A stretch of 64,000 nucleotides of DNA from Brevundimonas sp. SORGH_AS_0993 (GCF_030818545.1 NZ_JAUTAH010000001.1:687001-751000), one strand, 5' to 3'. Positions 35,298-44,042 are shown, counted from the first letter of the stretch. Notes: a model not told the origin generated them from the letters alone. Translations and numbers: made by a program.

Positions 35298-37277
35298 ATG
35301 GCCCAGTCCAAGACGGATGCCCCCAAGGCCGACAAGACGCCGCGCAAGGCCGGCCGCCCGACCTCGGCCAAGTCCAGCGCGGGCAAGTCCAGCGCGGGCA
35401 AGTCCAGCGCCGCCAAGCCGAAGAAACCCAGGACGGCGAAGGTCGAGACGCCGCCCGCCGATCCCTTCGTCGCATCGTCGGGCGCGCCGTCGGCCGCTGA
35501 GGCCGTCGATCCGAGCGTCCTGGGCGCCGAACAGGCGCAGATGATCGAAACCCTGTCGATGAACCTGGCCAAGGCCGCCATGCTGGCGCAGAGCGCCCTG
35601 GCCGAGGCGGCGCTGACCCAGGCCGACCGTCCCGCCGCCCTGTCGGCCGACCCCTTCAATGTCGCGCCGGCCATGACTTCGGTGATGAGCAGCCTGGCCG
35701 CCCGTCCCGAAAAGCTGTTCCAGGCCCAGGCCGATCTGTTCAACCGCTACATGGGCCTGTGGTCGTCGGTCGCCACCCAGGAGGCGCCGCAGCCCGCGCC
35801 CGCCGACAAGCGGTTCAGGGACCCGGCCTGGGCCGAAAACCCGATGTTCGACATGATGCGGCGGTCCTATCTGCTGACGTCGGACTGGATGAACGGCCTG
35901 GTCGCCGGGGTGGAGGGCGTCGATCCGGCGGTCAAGCGACGCGCCCAGTTCTTCACCCGCCTGCTGACCGACGCCTTTTCGCCGGCGAACTTCCTGGCCT
36001 CCAACCCCGTCGCGCTGAAGGCCCTGGCCGAGACCAGCGGCGAATCGCTGGTCAGGGGGATGCAGAACTTCGCCGCCGACATGGAACGGGGCGGCGGCGC
36101 CCTGCGGATCAGCCAGGCGGACTACGGCAAATTCACGGTCGGCGAAAACGTGGCGACCGCGCCGGGTCAGGTGGTGTGGCGCGACGAACTGTTCGAACTG
36201 ATCCAGTACGCCCCGGCGACCGAGACCCAGCATCAGATTCCGCTGCTGATCTTTCCGCCGTGGATCAACAAATTCTACATCATGGACCTGCAGCCCGCGA
36301 ACTCGCTGATCCGCTGGCTGTCGGCGCAGGGGTTCAGCGTCTTCGTCTGCTCCTGGATCAATCCGGATCGGGACAAGGCCGAATTCGGCTTCGACGACTA
36401 TCTGGAGAAGGGCGTCTATCGCGCCGTCGAAAAGACTCTGGAACAGGCCGGGACGAAAAGGCTGAACGCCGTCGGCTACTGCATCGGCGGCACGCTGCTG
36501 GGCGCGGCCCTGGCCCATATGGCGGCCAAGGGCGACAAGCGGATCGCCGCCGCCACCTTCTTCGCGGCTCAGCACGACTTCGCCGAGGCGGGCGACCTCT
36601 TGCTGTTCACCGACGAACACTGGATCGCCGAGATCGAACGGCAGATGGATGCGGCGGGCGGCGTCCTGCCCGGCGCGGCCATGGCCGAGACCTTCAACGC
36701 CCTGCGCTCCAACGACCTGATCTGGTCCTTCTTCGTCAGCAACTATCTGCTGGGCAAGGACCCGCCGGCCTTCGACCTTCTGTTCTGGAACGCGGACCAG
36801 ACGCGCATGCCCAAGGCGCTGCATCTTGCCTATCTGCGCCAGATGTACGGCGCCAACGCCCTGGCTGAGGGGCGGTTCGAGATCGGCGGCGTCACCGCCG
36901 ACCTGTCGAAGGTGAGGATCCCCCTGTATTTCCAGGCCAGCCGCGAGGACCATATCGCGCCGATGAACTCGGTCTATCGTTCGGCCCGGCTGTTCGGCGG
37001 GGACGTGACCTACACCCTGGCGGGGTCGGGCCATATCGCGGGCGTGATCAACGCGCCGGCGGCCGACAAATACCAGCACTGGACCAACGCCGCCCTGCCC
37101 GAGACCCTGGCCGAATGGCAGGCCGGGGCGGTCGAACACAAGGGCAGTTGGTGGCCGCATTGGGCGGCGTGGCTGGGCGGACGATCCGGCAAGGCCGTTC
37201 CTGCTCGCGATCCCGCCAAGGGGCCGCTAAACCCCATCGAGCCGGCGCCCGGCAGCTATGTGAAGGTGAAGTCTTGA
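35298..37277 (+). CDS. phaC: Class I poly(3-hydroxyalkanoate) synthase with basic N-terminal extension
   Basis: The 659-residue protein polymerises (R)-3-hydroxyacyl-CoA into PHA granules. The alpha/beta-hydrolase core has IPLLIFPPWINKFYIMDL, NAVGYCIGGTLLG with the catalytic Cys in the lipase-like box (about residue 393), and GSGHIAGVINAP with the catalytic His near 580. Residues 1-50 form an extra leader rich in Lys, Ala and Ser (KSSAGKSSAGKSSAAKPKK) like AlgP/histone-H1 tails; class I synthases rarely show this. The ATG at 35298 follows an AGAGG site. Its stop overlaps the TTG start of the downstream membrane protein. No phaA, phaB, phaR or phasin gene is adjacent. Confidence 0.92.
   Translation: MAQSKTDAPKADKTPRKAGRPTSAKSSAGKSSAGKSSAAKPKKPRTAKVETPPADPFVASSGAPSAAEAVDPSVLGAEQAQMIETLSMNLAKAAMLAQSALAEAALTQADRPAALSADPFNVAPAMTSVMSSLAARPEKLFQAQADLFNRYMGLWSSVATQEAPQPAPADKRFRDPAWAENPMFDMMRRSYLLTSDWMNGLVAGVEGVDPAVKRRAQFFTRLLTDAFSPANFLASNPVALKALAETSGESLVRGMQNFAADMERGGGALRISQADYGKFTVGENVATAPGQVVWRDELFELIQYAPATETQHQIPLLIFPPWINKFYIMDLQPANSLIRWLSAQGFSVFVCSWINPDRDKAEFGFDDYLEKGVYRAVEKTLEQAGTKRLNAVGYCIGGTLLGAALAHMAAKGDKRIAAATFFAAQHDFAEAGDLLLFTDEHWIAEIERQMDAAGGVLPGAAMAETFNALRSNDLIWSFFVSNYLLGKDPPAFDLLFWNADQTRMPKALHLAYLRQMYGANALAEGRFEIGGVTADLSKVRIPLYFQASREDHIAPMNSVYRSARLFGGDVTYTLAGSGHIAGVINAPAADKYQHWTNAALPETLAEWQAGAVEHKGSWWPHWAAWLGGRSGKAVPARDPAKGPLNPIEPAPGSYVKVKS
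35370..35414. repeat. Three tandem 15-bp repeats inside phaC
   Basis: The unit AAGTCCAGCGCGGGC occurs exactly at 35370-35384 and 35385-35399, and once with changes at 35400-35414. It encodes Lys-Ser-Ser-Ala-Gly/Ala units of the basic PhaC leader. Unit number could vary between strains by slippage. Confidence 0.9.
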
Positions 37278-37651
37278 GTCGTCTGGAACCGAACGCCCTG
37301 CTCGCCCTCAGCACGGGCGTCGCCCTGGCGCTGCTGCTGATGACCGCCAGCCTGTTCGGCGAGCCGGGCAATACGGTGAAATATCTGGTCTCGGCCGCCC
37401 TCTGCGCCGGCGCCTTCGTCCTGCTGAACGGACGGGTGGCGCGGATGATGAACCGGCCGGAGGCCGAGCCCATGGTCCGGCCCGACGCGCCGCGCACCGC
37501 CCTCTGGGCCGGGCTGTTCCCGCTGATCGTGATCGGCATGGGCTGCGCGCCGGTCTTCTTTCCGGGCCACGACTATGGGCTGCTGGTGATCATCGCCGCC
37601 GTGATCTTCGGCCTGACGATCGATTCGGCGATCCGGGCGCGTCGGCGCTGA
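37274..37651 (+). CDS. Small membrane protein coupled to phaC
   Basis: The 125-residue protein has four probable membrane helices (ALLALSTGVALALLLMTASLF, YLVSAALCAGAFVLLNG, ALWAGLFPLIVIGMGCAPVFF, GLLVIIAAVIFGLTI). It starts at TTG 37274, which overlaps the phaC TGA (TTGA), with a GAAGGTGAAG site upstream, so its translation is likely coupled to phaC. The family is unknown to me. A role at the granule or cytoplasmic membrane would be pure inference from linkage. Confidence 0.65.
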   Translation: MSRLEPNALLALSTGVALALLLMTASLFGEPGNTVKYLVSAALCAGAFVLLNGRVARMMNRPEAEPMVRPDAPRTALWAGLFPLIVIGMGCAPVFFPGHDYGLLVIIAAVIFGLTIDSAIRARRR

Positions 37652-37691
37652 AACGCGCGGCTGGCCTGAACAGGGCGACGGGCGCGGCGGC

Positions 37692-38642
37692 TCAGGTCAG
37701 GCCGGTCGCCTCGTCCAGTCCCAGCATGATGTTCAGGTTCTGCACGGCCGCGCCCGAGGCGCCCTTGCCCAGATTGTCCAGAAGGGCGACCAGGCGCGCC
37801 TGCTCTCCGCCCCGGTCGCCGAAGACGTGCAGGCGCAGACGGTTCGTGCCGTTCAGGGCCTCGGGCTCGATCCCGGTCATGGCCTCGGTCACTTCCAGGT
37901 CCGCGACCTCGACGAACCGCAGGCCCTCATAGGACTCGACCAGGGCGCCGTGCAGTCGCTCGACCGAGGGCGTTTCCGGCAAGGCCGATAGATGCAGCGG
38001 AACCTCGACCAGCATCCCCTGGCGATAGTTTCCGACGGCGGGCGCGAACAGGACAGGGCGCGCCAGGCCCGAATGTCTCGTCATCTCGGGCACATGCTTA
38101 TGCCTCAACGACAGGCCATAGGCGCGATAGGCGGTGGACGCGCTCCCCCGTTCGGTCTTGGCGACCTCGAATTCGGCGATCATGGCCTTGCCCCCGCCGG
38201 AATAGCCCGACACCGCATTGACCGTGACGGGCCAGTCGGCCGGAACCAGCCCGGCCTTCACCAGCGGCCGCATCAGGGCGATGAAGCCGGTCGGATAGCA
38301 GCCGGGGTTGGACACCCGCGTCGAGGCGGCGATCGCCGCGCGCTGGTCCGCGTCCATCTCGGCGAAGCCATAGGTCCACTCCGGATCGACCCGATAGGCA
38401 GTCGAGGCGTCGATCACCCGCACCGCCGGATTGGCGATCATCGCCACCGCCTCGCGCGAGGCGTCGTCGGGCAGGCACAGGATCACCGCGTCGGCCGCAT
38501 TCAGCGCCTGACACCGGGCCTTCGGGTCGCGGCGCCGGTCGCCCAGCAGCATCAGCTCCAGGTCGCCGCGCGCTTCCAGGCGTTCGCGGATTTCCAGCCC
38601 CGTGGTCCCGGCCTCGCCGTCGATGAAGATGGTGTGGGTCAT
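37692..38642 (-). CDS. argC: N-acetyl-gamma-glutamyl-phosphate reductase, type 2
   Basis: The 316-residue enzyme reduces N-acetylglutamyl phosphate to the semialdehyde in arginine synthesis. The type 2 (short) form is shown by FIDGEAGTTGLEIRERL at the N-terminus (residues 5-21), ADAVILCLPDDASREAV and the catalytic VSNPGCYPTGFIALMRP with Cys about residue 117, plus SGYSGGGK. It lies downstream of rplM-rpsI, but a strong terminator separates them, so it likely has its own promoter in the 86-bp gap. Linkage of argC with rpsI is common in alphaproteobacteria. Confidence 0.93.
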   Translation of the reverse strand: MTHTIFIDGEAGTTGLEIRERLEARGDLELMLLGDRRRDPKARCQALNAADAVILCLPDDASREAVAMIANPAVRVIDASTAYRVDPEWTYGFAEMDADQRAAIAASTRVSNPGCYPTGFIALMRPLVKAGLVPADWPVTVNAVSGYSGGGKAMIAEFEVAKTERGSASTAYRAYGLSLRHKHVPEMTRHSGLARPVLFAPAVGNYRQGMLVEVPLHLSALPETPSVERLHGALVESYEGLRFVEVADLEVTEAMTGIEPEALNGTNRLRLHVFGDRGGEQARLVALLDNLGKGASGAAVQNLNIMLGLDEATGLT

Positions 38643-38668
38643 GCGGTCGTTCCGTCAGGACATCAGCC

Positions 38669-38706
38669 AAAAGAAAAAGGCGCTCCGGGTCTCCCCGAAG
38701 CGCCCC
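38669..38706 (-). terminator. Intrinsic terminator after rpsI
   Basis: On the minus strand the sequence GGGGCGCTTCGGGGAGACCC begins a stem that closes with GGAGCGCC and is followed by TTTTTCTTTT. The stem is about 11 bp with one mismatch and a short loop. It lies 23 bp after the rpsI stop and ends the rplM-rpsI transcript before argC. Confidence 0.9.
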
Positions 38707-38728
38707 AATCCAAATCGCGTGAACGCGA

Positions 38729-39220
38729 TTAGCGCTTCGAGAACTGGAAGCTGCGGCGGGCCTTGGCGCGGCCGTACTTCTTGCGTTCGACGACGCGGCT
38801 GTCGCGAGTCAGGAAGCCGTGCGGCTTCAGGACCTTGCGCAGTTCCGGCTCGTAGTGCGTCAGCGCGTGAGACAGGCCGTGGCGAATGGCGCCGGCCTGG
38901 CCCGACAGGCCCGAACCCTCGACGGTGCAGACGACGTCGTACTGGGTGGCGCGGTCGGCGACGTTCAGCGGCTGGGCCACCATCATCTGCAGGACCGGAC
39001 GGGCGAAATACGCGGCCACGTCCTTGCCGTTGACGGTGATCTTGCCCGAGCCCGCCTTCACCCACACGCGGGCGATGGCGTTCTTGCGCTTGCCCGTCGA
39101 ATAGGCGCGGCCCTGGGCGTCCAGCTTCTGGACATAGACGGGGGCGTCGTTCTCGGCCGAGGCGGTCAGGCCCTTCAGGGCGTCGAAGCCGGTTGCGGTT
39201 TCGTTGGTCACGTCGGTCAT
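38729..39220 (-). CDS. rpsI: 30S ribosomal protein S9
   Basis: The 163-residue protein has the S9 core ([20 protein letters not shown], about residues 39-58; [45 protein letters not shown] at the C-terminus) with the conserved KR tail that contacts P-site tRNA. The first 35 residues ([12 protein letters not shown]...) form the N-terminal extension seen in Caulobacterales and other alphaproteobacteria. It is the second gene of the rplM-rpsI operon, 2 bp after rplM. Confidence 0.97.
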   Translation of the reverse strand: MTDVTNETATGFDALKGLTASAENDAPVYVQKLDAQGRAYSTGKRKNAIARVWVKAGSGKITVNGKDVAAYFARPVLQMMVAQPLNVADRATQYDVVCTVEGSGLSGQAGAIRHGLSHALTHYEPELRKVLKPHGFLTRDSRVVERKKYGRAKARRSFQFSKR

Positions 39221-39222
39221 GC

Positions 39223-39699
39223 TCAGACGCTCCGGGTGTTCTTGGGCGACGCCGACGCGAAGTCGATCGTTTCCGGTTGCTGGGCTTCGTGATCGTGCTG
39301 GCTGCCGGCGAACAGGCGCAGGTGCGTCATCTGCTTGCGGGCCAAGGGGCTTTCCTTGGGCAGCATGCGCTCGACGGCCTTTTCCAGGACGCGCTCGGGG
39401 AAGCGGCCGCCCAGCACCTTCTCAGGCGTGGTCGACTTGACGCCGCCGGGGTGGCCGGTGTGGCGATAGTAGATCTTGTCGGTGTTCTTCTTGCCGGTGA
39501 ACACCACCTTGTCGACGTTGGTGACGACGACATAGTCGCCGCAATCGACGTGCGGGGTGTAGTCGCCGCGGTGCTTGCCGCGCAGACGGTTGGCGATGAA
39601 GGTCGCGAGGCGGCCCACCACGACGCCTTCGGCGTCGATGTGGATCCACTTCTTCTCGACCTCGGCCGGCTTCAACGAAGCCGTGGTGCTCTTCAGCAT
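39223..39699 (-). CDS. rplM: 50S ribosomal protein L13
   Basis: The 158-residue protein carries the L13 marks [21 protein letters not shown] (about residues 15-35), [31 protein letters not shown] and [24 protein letters not shown]. The ATG at 39699 ([18 protein letters not shown]) is the standard start. A sigma-70-type promoter lies about 60 bp upstream. It leads the rplM-rpsI pair, the universal S9/L13 order. Confidence 0.97.
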   Translation of the reverse strand: MLKSTTASLKPAEVEKKWIHIDAEGVVVGRLATFIANRLRGKHRGDYTPHVDCGDYVVVTNVDKVVFTGKKNTDKIYYRHTGHPGGVKSTTPEKVLGGRFPERVLEKAVERMLPKESPLARKQMTHLRLFAGSQHDHEAQQPETIDFASASPKNTRSV

Positions 39700-39759
39700 G
39701 AGGGGGTTCCTGGAGACGAAAATCGGTTCCGGCACCCAAGGGAACCGGAGGAAGGCGCG

Positions 39760-39788
39760 CTGATACAGGAGACAATACGCCGCGTCAA
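39760..39788 (-). promoter_or_regulatory. Predicted promoter of rplM-rpsI
   Basis: On the minus strand TTGACG (39788-39783) and TATCAG (39765-39760) are spaced by exactly 17 bp, a good match to a housekeeping sigma promoter. They lie 61-89 bp upstream of the rplM ATG. The assignment rests on the match and position only. Confidence 0.6.
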
Positions 39789-39847
39789 CGCACACAAATC
39801 ACGACAATTCCCTGTATAATATTGATTGTAAGACATTTTTTATAAAC

Positions 39848-39920
39848 GGTATTAAAATACCTGTACGTCAGGGCCGTTCCCGTTGTTACAGAATAACGCT
39901 CCCGTCATCAAACCATGACG
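39848..39920. promoter_or_regulatory. AT-rich divergent region with two palindromes upstream of phoX
   Basis: The rplM-phoX intergenic space is 264 bp and contains an unusually AT-rich stretch (39800-39865). Two palindromes stand out: GGTATT-AA-AATACC at 39848-39861 and CGTCAT-CAAACC-ATGACG at 39903-39920. The second lies 44 bp before the phoX ATG and could be an operator or part of a Pho-type site (GTCAT half-sites), but it lacks the two direct 7-bp repeats of a classical Pho box. Confidence 0.45.
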
Positions 39921-39963
39921 TTTCTGCGCCATTGCGAGCCCTCCCCGACAACGGAGACGCCTC

Positions 39964-41364
39964 ATGTTCCTTCATCGCCGCGCCCTGATCGGTTCCAGCG
40001 CCGCCCTGGCCTTCTCCGGCCTGGCCCGGAACGTCCACGCCGCCGCCGAAGAGACCTATCTTAACGAGGTCGAAGGCTACGGCCCGCTGAAGCGCGATCC
40101 GAACGGCTTGCTGGATCTGCCGGAGGGCTTCTCGTACCGCATCGTCTCCCAGGGCGGCGAGACCATGGCCGACGGCCTGCTGGTCCCCGGACAGTTCGAC
40201 GGCATGGGCTGTTTCGCCCTGGATAGTTCGCGCGTCGCCCTGGTGCGGAACCACGAACTGAAGGGCTCGTCTTCCGCGCACCGACACTGGGGGCCCGGCG
40301 GCTACAACCAGCAGCGGATCGACCGGCTGGACGCGAGCCGCGCCTATGACACCTACAAGGACGGCCGCCCCCTGCCCGGCGGCACGACCACGGTGATCTA
40401 CGACCTGGCCAGCGGCGAGACCGAACGCCAGCACCTCAGCCTGGCCGGAACCAGCACCAACTGCTGCGGCGGCCCTACGCCCTGGGGATCGTGGCTGACC
40501 TGCGAGGAGACGGAGGAGACGCCCGCCGACGCCGATGTGACCAAGGCGCACGGCTATGTCTTCGAAGTGCCGGCGCGCGCCGAGGGGCTGGTCGATCCGA
40601 TTCCTCTGACCGCCCTGGGCCGTTTCGACCATGAGGCCGTCTGCGTCGATCCGCGCACCGGCGTTGTCTATCTGACCGAGGATCGACCGGACGGTCTGTT
40701 CTATCGCTTCATCCCCGATGCGCCGGGCGAACTGGTCAAGGGCGGCCGATTGCAGGCGATGGTCCTGCGCGCGCGCAAGGCGGCCGACACCGCCAATCAT
40801 CAGGATCGTCTGTGGTCGGTCGGCGACTGGCTGGACGTCGACTGGATCGACATGGCCGAGGTCGAAAGCCCCAGGGGTGATCTGCGCCAGCGCGGTCATG
40901 CCGACGGCGCCGCCCTGGTGGCGCGGGGCGAAGGCATCTGGTGGGGCGATGGAGAGCTTTATTTGACCGCCACCTCGGGCGGGCCGATCCAGAGAGGGCA
41001 AATCCTTCGTTACGTCCCCTCGCCCGATGAAGGTCGCGCGAGCGAGGCGCGTCGTCCGGGACGTCTTCAGCTGTTCGTTGAAAGCACGAACGAAAAGACC
41101 CTGAACATGGGCGACAACATCACCGTCGCGCCCTGGGGGCATCTGATCGTGTGCGAGGACAACTATTCCAGCGACATCAAGAACCACCTGAAGGGCGTCG
41201 CTCCGGACGGAAAGATCTACACCCTGGGGCGCAACATGTTTCAGGGCAACTCGGAGTTCGCCGGGGCGGTCTTCTCGCCCGACGGATCGACCCTGTTCGT
41301 CAACATCCAATATCCGGGCATGACCCTGGCCATCACCGGCCCATGGAACGCGGTCCGGATATGA
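39964..41364 (+). CDS. PhoX-family phosphatase (DUF839), exported
   Basis: The 466-residue protein starts with a signal peptide containing a twin-arginine-like MFLHRRALIGSSAALAFSG and probable cleavage after HAA near residue 27. The PhoX/DUF839 beta-propeller follows, with DLPEGFSYRIVSQGGE, ALVRNHEL, SLAGTSTNCCGGPTPWGSWLTCEET-type centre (split), FDHEAVCVDPRTGVVYLTED and NPQYPG-like end (NIQYPGMTLAI). PhoX enzymes are Ca/Fe-dependent alkaline phosphatases. GGAGA precedes the ATG. The last 32 bp overlap the 3' end of ctaA on the other strand. Confidence 0.85.
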   Translation: MFLHRRALIGSSAALAFSGLARNVHAAAEETYLNEVEGYGPLKRDPNGLLDLPEGFSYRIVSQGGETMADGLLVPGQFDGMGCFALDSSRVALVRNHELKGSSSAHRHWGPGGYNQQRIDRLDASRAYDTYKDGRPLPGGTTTVIYDLASGETERQHLSLAGTSTNCCGGPTPWGSWLTCEETEETPADADVTKAHGYVFEVPARAEGLVDPIPLTALGRFDHEAVCVDPRTGVVYLTEDRPDGLFYRFIPDAPGELVKGGRLQAMVLRARKAADTANHQDRLWSVGDWLDVDWIDMAEVESPRGDLRQRGHADGAALVARGEGIWWGDGELYLTATSGGPIQRGQILRYVPSPDEGRASEARRPGRLQLFVESTNEKTLNMGDNITVAPWGHLIVCEDNYSSDIKNHLKGVAPDGKIYTLGRNMFQGNSEFAGAVFSPDGSTLFVNIQYPGMTLAITGPWNAVRI

Positions 41365-42433
41365 AGATGCGAGGCTGAGCGCGCAGCACCACCCAAAGGT
41401 TCGCCGTCGCCGCCGCCAAAACCACGGCGGCCCCGGCCTGATGTAGGACCCCCAGCCACAGCGGCACGGCGTGAATCAGGGTGACGATCCCAAGCAGGGC
41501 CTGCATCCAGACCACGCCGGCCAGGATGAAGGCGCCCGCGCCCATGCCCTCCGCCACGCGCCAGCGCCAGGCCTGGAAGGCGTAGATGCTGACGGCGATC
41601 AGAAGCCCGTAGGCGACCAGACGATGATTGAACTGGGTCAGGGCCTGATCGTGCAGAAAGGCGCCGACGCCCAGGCTCCAGTCCGCAGGGGGCAGGACGG
41701 CGCCGTTCATAAGCGGCCAATCCGTATAGACCAACCCTGCATGGCCGCCCGCGACCAGGGCGCCCAGCAGGCATTGCAGGAAGACCAGACACACCAGCAG
41801 GGTCGCGCCCCGCGCCCAGCCTGACGGCGGCCGACCGTGATCCTCGCCGTTCCACGCCTCCAGCCCGGTCCAGATCAGGCCGGCGAACAGGACGAAGGCC
41901 AGGCCCAGGTGCGTGGCCAGCCGCTCGGGCGCGACGCTGACCCGCTCGGACAGGCCGCTGGAGACCATCCACCAGCCGATCAGCCCCTGCAGGCCGCCCA
42001 GGGCCAGCAGCACGACACAGCGCCAGATCAGTCGATCCGGCATGGCCCACTGGCGAAAGACCGATCGCGGCGGCGCGGCCCGGCACAGCAGGAAGACCAC
42101 CAGCGGCAGGCCGAAGACCAGGCCGATCAGGCGGCCGATCAGCCGGTGCAGCCATTCCCACCAGAAGATGCCCTGGAACTCGCCCAGGGTCATGCCGGCG
42201 TTCACCTGGGCGTACTGGGGAATCTGCTTGTACTTGTCGAACGCCTGGGCCCACTGGGCGTCGTTCAGCGGCGGGATCGCCCCCATGATGGGCTTCCATT
42301 CGGTGATCGACAGGCCCGAACCCGTCAGGCGCGTCACGCCGCCCACCACCACCATCAGAAAGACCAGCGCGGCGGTGGCGAACAGCCACACGGCGACGGC
42401 GCGGTTGCGATCAGGATTTCCGAAACGGTTCAT
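41333..42433 (-). CDS. ctaA: Heme A synthase (COX15/CtaA type)
   Basis: The 366-residue membrane protein has eight transmembrane helices and the CtaA marks GGVTRLTGSGLSITEWKP (about residues 27-44), FWWEWLHRLIGRLIG (about 90-104), ATHLGLAFVLFAGLIW, GGHAGLVYTDWPLMNG (about 215-230), FNHRLVAYGLL and VLHQAGAAVVLA, with conserved heme-ligand histidines. It oxidises heme O to heme A for cytochrome oxidase. ATG 42433 (MNRFGNPDRNRAVAVW) was chosen as the start; upstream in-frame sequence has no membrane pattern. The short C-terminal tail overlaps the phoX 3' end by 32 bp. Confidence 0.93.
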   Translation of the reverse strand: MNRFGNPDRNRAVAVWLFATAALVFLMVVVGGVTRLTGSGLSITEWKPIMGAIPPLNDAQWAQAFDKYKQIPQYAQVNAGMTLGEFQGIFWWEWLHRLIGRLIGLVFGLPLVVFLLCRAAPPRSVFRQWAMPDRLIWRCVVLLALGGLQGLIGWWMVSSGLSERVSVAPERLATHLGLAFVLFAGLIWTGLEAWNGEDHGRPPSGWARGATLLVCLVFLQCLLGALVAGGHAGLVYTDWPLMNGAVLPPADWSLGVGAFLHDQALTQFNHRLVAYGLLIAVSIYAFQAWRWRVAEGMGAGAFILAGVVWMQALLGIVTLIHAVPLWLGVLHQAGAAVVLAAATANLWVVLRAQPRIFISGPRSMGR

Positions 42434-42581
42434 TCGACGCCCGACGTTGACCCGGATATGCTGTCGCGCTCGACCATGACCAAATCGCGACCCTGGCGGT
42501 ATGCCCGCCTCTGCGGTCGAGATCGAGTCGGATTGAACGAACAGCGTCACGCCGTCGCCGGCGCAGGACAGGGAGATCAGG

Positions 42582-42833
42582 GTGCAATACGCCGAAATCG
42601 TCGTCGCCGTCGCAGGCGGCGTCCTGCTGGCCTGGATCGCGGACCTGGCGACGGGCCGGCGCGGGTTCGGGGGCACGGCCCTGGTGTCCGGCGTCGGCCT
42701 GGTCTGCGGCGGGTTCCTGGCGGTGCGCGTGTTCGCGGTCAGCGCCATGACCGACTGGCTGTGGACCGTCTGGGCCCTGGCGGGGTCGGCGATCTGTCTG
42801 GTCGCCTTCTTCCTGTTCCGGAGCAAGCGTTGA
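42582..42833 (+). CDS. Small membrane protein (transglycosylase-associated-like)
   Basis: The 83-residue protein has three hydrophobic helices: IVVAVAGGVLLAWIADLATG, GGTALVSGVGLVCGGFLAV and WLWTVWALAGSAICLVAFFLF. The ADLATGRRGFGGTALVSGVG part loosely resembles the transglycosylase-associated (YeaQ/YmgE) family, but the similarity is weak. GTG 42582 is preceded by AGGGAGATCAG, a good ribosome site. It is coupled to the DUF2842 gene (TGATG overlap) and divergent from ctaA by 148 bp. Confidence 0.7.
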   Translation: MQYAEIVVAVAGGVLLAWIADLATGRRGFGGTALVSGVGLVCGGFLAVRVFAVSAMTDWLWTVWALAGSAICLVAFFLFRSKR

Positions 42834-43027
42834 TGCCGCCCCGCGCGCGCCGGTTCGTCGCCGCCCTCGGGGTGCTGGCCTTTCTGGCCCTTTGGGTCTG
42901 GGGGCTGATCGCCCTGCGCGGCGCCCTGCCCGCCTCGGCCTGGATCGACTTCCTGTTCTTCGGGATCGGCGGCACGGCCTGGGGGCTGCCGCTCATACCG
43001 CTGTTGAAATGGGCGGAGCGCGGCTGA
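42833..43027 (+). CDS. DUF2842 family small membrane protein
   Basis: The 64-residue protein has two membrane helices (FVAALGVLAFLALWVWGLIAL and FLFFGIGGTAWGLPLIPLL), ending in the LIPLLKWAE-type segment typical of DUF2842 proteins of alphaproteobacteria. Function is unknown; proximity to ctaA suggests a link to respiration, which is inference only. The ATG at 42833 shares TGATG with the stop of the previous gene. Confidence 0.8.
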   Translation: MPPRARRFVAALGVLAFLALWVWGLIALRGALPASAWIDFLFFGIGGTAWGLPLIPLLKWAERG

Positions 43028-43109
43028 GGGGATCGCCGGACTCCGGGCCTGAAACGGCGATGGGGCCGCCCGTCAGGACGACCCCACCATCATCACTCTT
43101 TTTCAAGAA

Positions 43110-43186
<77 letters not shown>

Positions 43187-43245
43187 AAGGCGCTCCCTAT
43201 AGACGGGGGTTTCGCGCGCCGCAAACGCTAAAAACAGTTTTCCAC

Positions 43246-43653
43246 CTACCGATCAAGAACGGCGTCCAATCGGGCCTTCGCCGCCTCCAGCTCGGCCAAG
43301 ATCAGGCCAAGACGCGCCGGATCGACATCCGGATTCCGCCCCGCAACCGCCGGCAGGGTCGCTTCGCCGTTCTCGATCAGCGCGGCGGCTTCGGCCCCGA
43401 CCAGCTTTTTCAGCCCCTGATCCTTGTGCAGCCGCTGTACGCCGCGAATCGTCATGCCGTCGTCGTGCAGCAGCCGTTTGATCGCCCGCAAGACGGCGAT
43501 GTCCTGAGGCCGATAGAATCGCCGTCCGCCGGCCCGCTTCACCGGCGCAACGAAGGTGAACTTGGTTTCCCAGAAGCGCAGGACGTGCTGAGGAACGCCG
43601 ACCTCGTCGGCCGCTTCCGAGATCGTGCGAAAGGCCCCGGCGCTCTTGGCCAC
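43246..43653 (-). CDS. MerR family transcriptional regulator
   Basis: The 135-residue protein has an N-terminal winged-helix MerR domain ([20 protein letters not shown] then WETKF, residues 8-32; [20 protein letters not shown], about 43-62) and a short C-terminal coil ([17 protein letters not shown]). It lacks a metal-binding Cys cluster. The gene directly follows ihfA, an order conserved widely in proteobacteria. GTG 43653 with a GAGG site was chosen; the start lies 6 bp after the ihfA stop, suggesting co-expression. Its target is unknown. Confidence 0.85.
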   Translation of the reverse strand: MAKSAGAFRTISEAADEVGVPQHVLRFWETKFTFVAPVKRAGGRRFYRPQDIAVLRAIKRLLHDDGMTIRGVQRLHKDQGLKKLVGAEAAALIENGEATLPAVAGRNPDVDPARLGLILAELEAAKARLDAVLDR

Positions 43654-43658
43654 CGGCC

Positions 43659-43967
43659 TCAGTCCTCGACGACGGCGTCGTGAACCCGGCTCTTCATGAT
43701 CTGAGAGGCGCGGAAGCTGATGACCCGGCGCGGATTGATCGCCGCCGGTTCGCCGGTCTTGGGGTTGCGGCCCATGCGGGCGCGCTTTTCGCGGACCTGA
43801 AAGACGCCGAAGCCAGACAGCTTGACCGTATCGCCGCGTTCCAGCGATTCCACGATCAACTCCAGCGTGCGCTCGACCAGGGCCGAACACTCCTGGCGCG
43901 ACAGACCGACCTCTTCATGCACGGCCTCGCAAAGGTCCGCGCGCGTCACTGTCTGTTGGCCTGCCAT
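43659..43967 (-). CDS. ihfA: Integration host factor subunit alpha
   Basis: The 102-residue protein is an HU/IHF family DNA-bending protein. Marks are [18 protein letters not shown] (about residues 9-26), [26 protein letters not shown] (split; beta-arm with the intercalating Pro in [15 protein letters not shown], about 64-78) and [16 protein letters not shown]-alpha pairs with IHF-beta to bend DNA sharply at specific sites. ATG 43967 was preferred to 43970 because GGGG sits 5 nt upstream. The unit reads plsX-fabH-ihfA-merR, as in many alphaproteobacteria. Confidence 0.93.
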   Translation of the reverse strand: MAGQQTVTRADLCEAVHEEVGLSRQECSALVERTLELIVESLERGDTVKLSGFGVFQVREKRARMGRNPKTGEPAAINPRRVISFRASQIMKSRVHDAVVED

Positions 43968-44042
43968 CATATCCCCGCTGTGGTGAGCCCGTTCGAATTC
44001 ATAGGGCCGCAAAGAGCCCGAAAAATCAATGCCTGACAGGAC

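Noticed and set aside
39860..39925. Classical Pho box before phoX
   Set aside because: Single GTCAT words exist in inverted order, not as the two direct 7-bp repeats with 4-bp spacing.
43246..43890. Longer MerR-type protein starting at 43890
   Set aside because: The first 79 codons of that frame run through ihfA in another frame and have no similarity to regulators; GTG 43653 has a ribosome site and the standard N-terminus.
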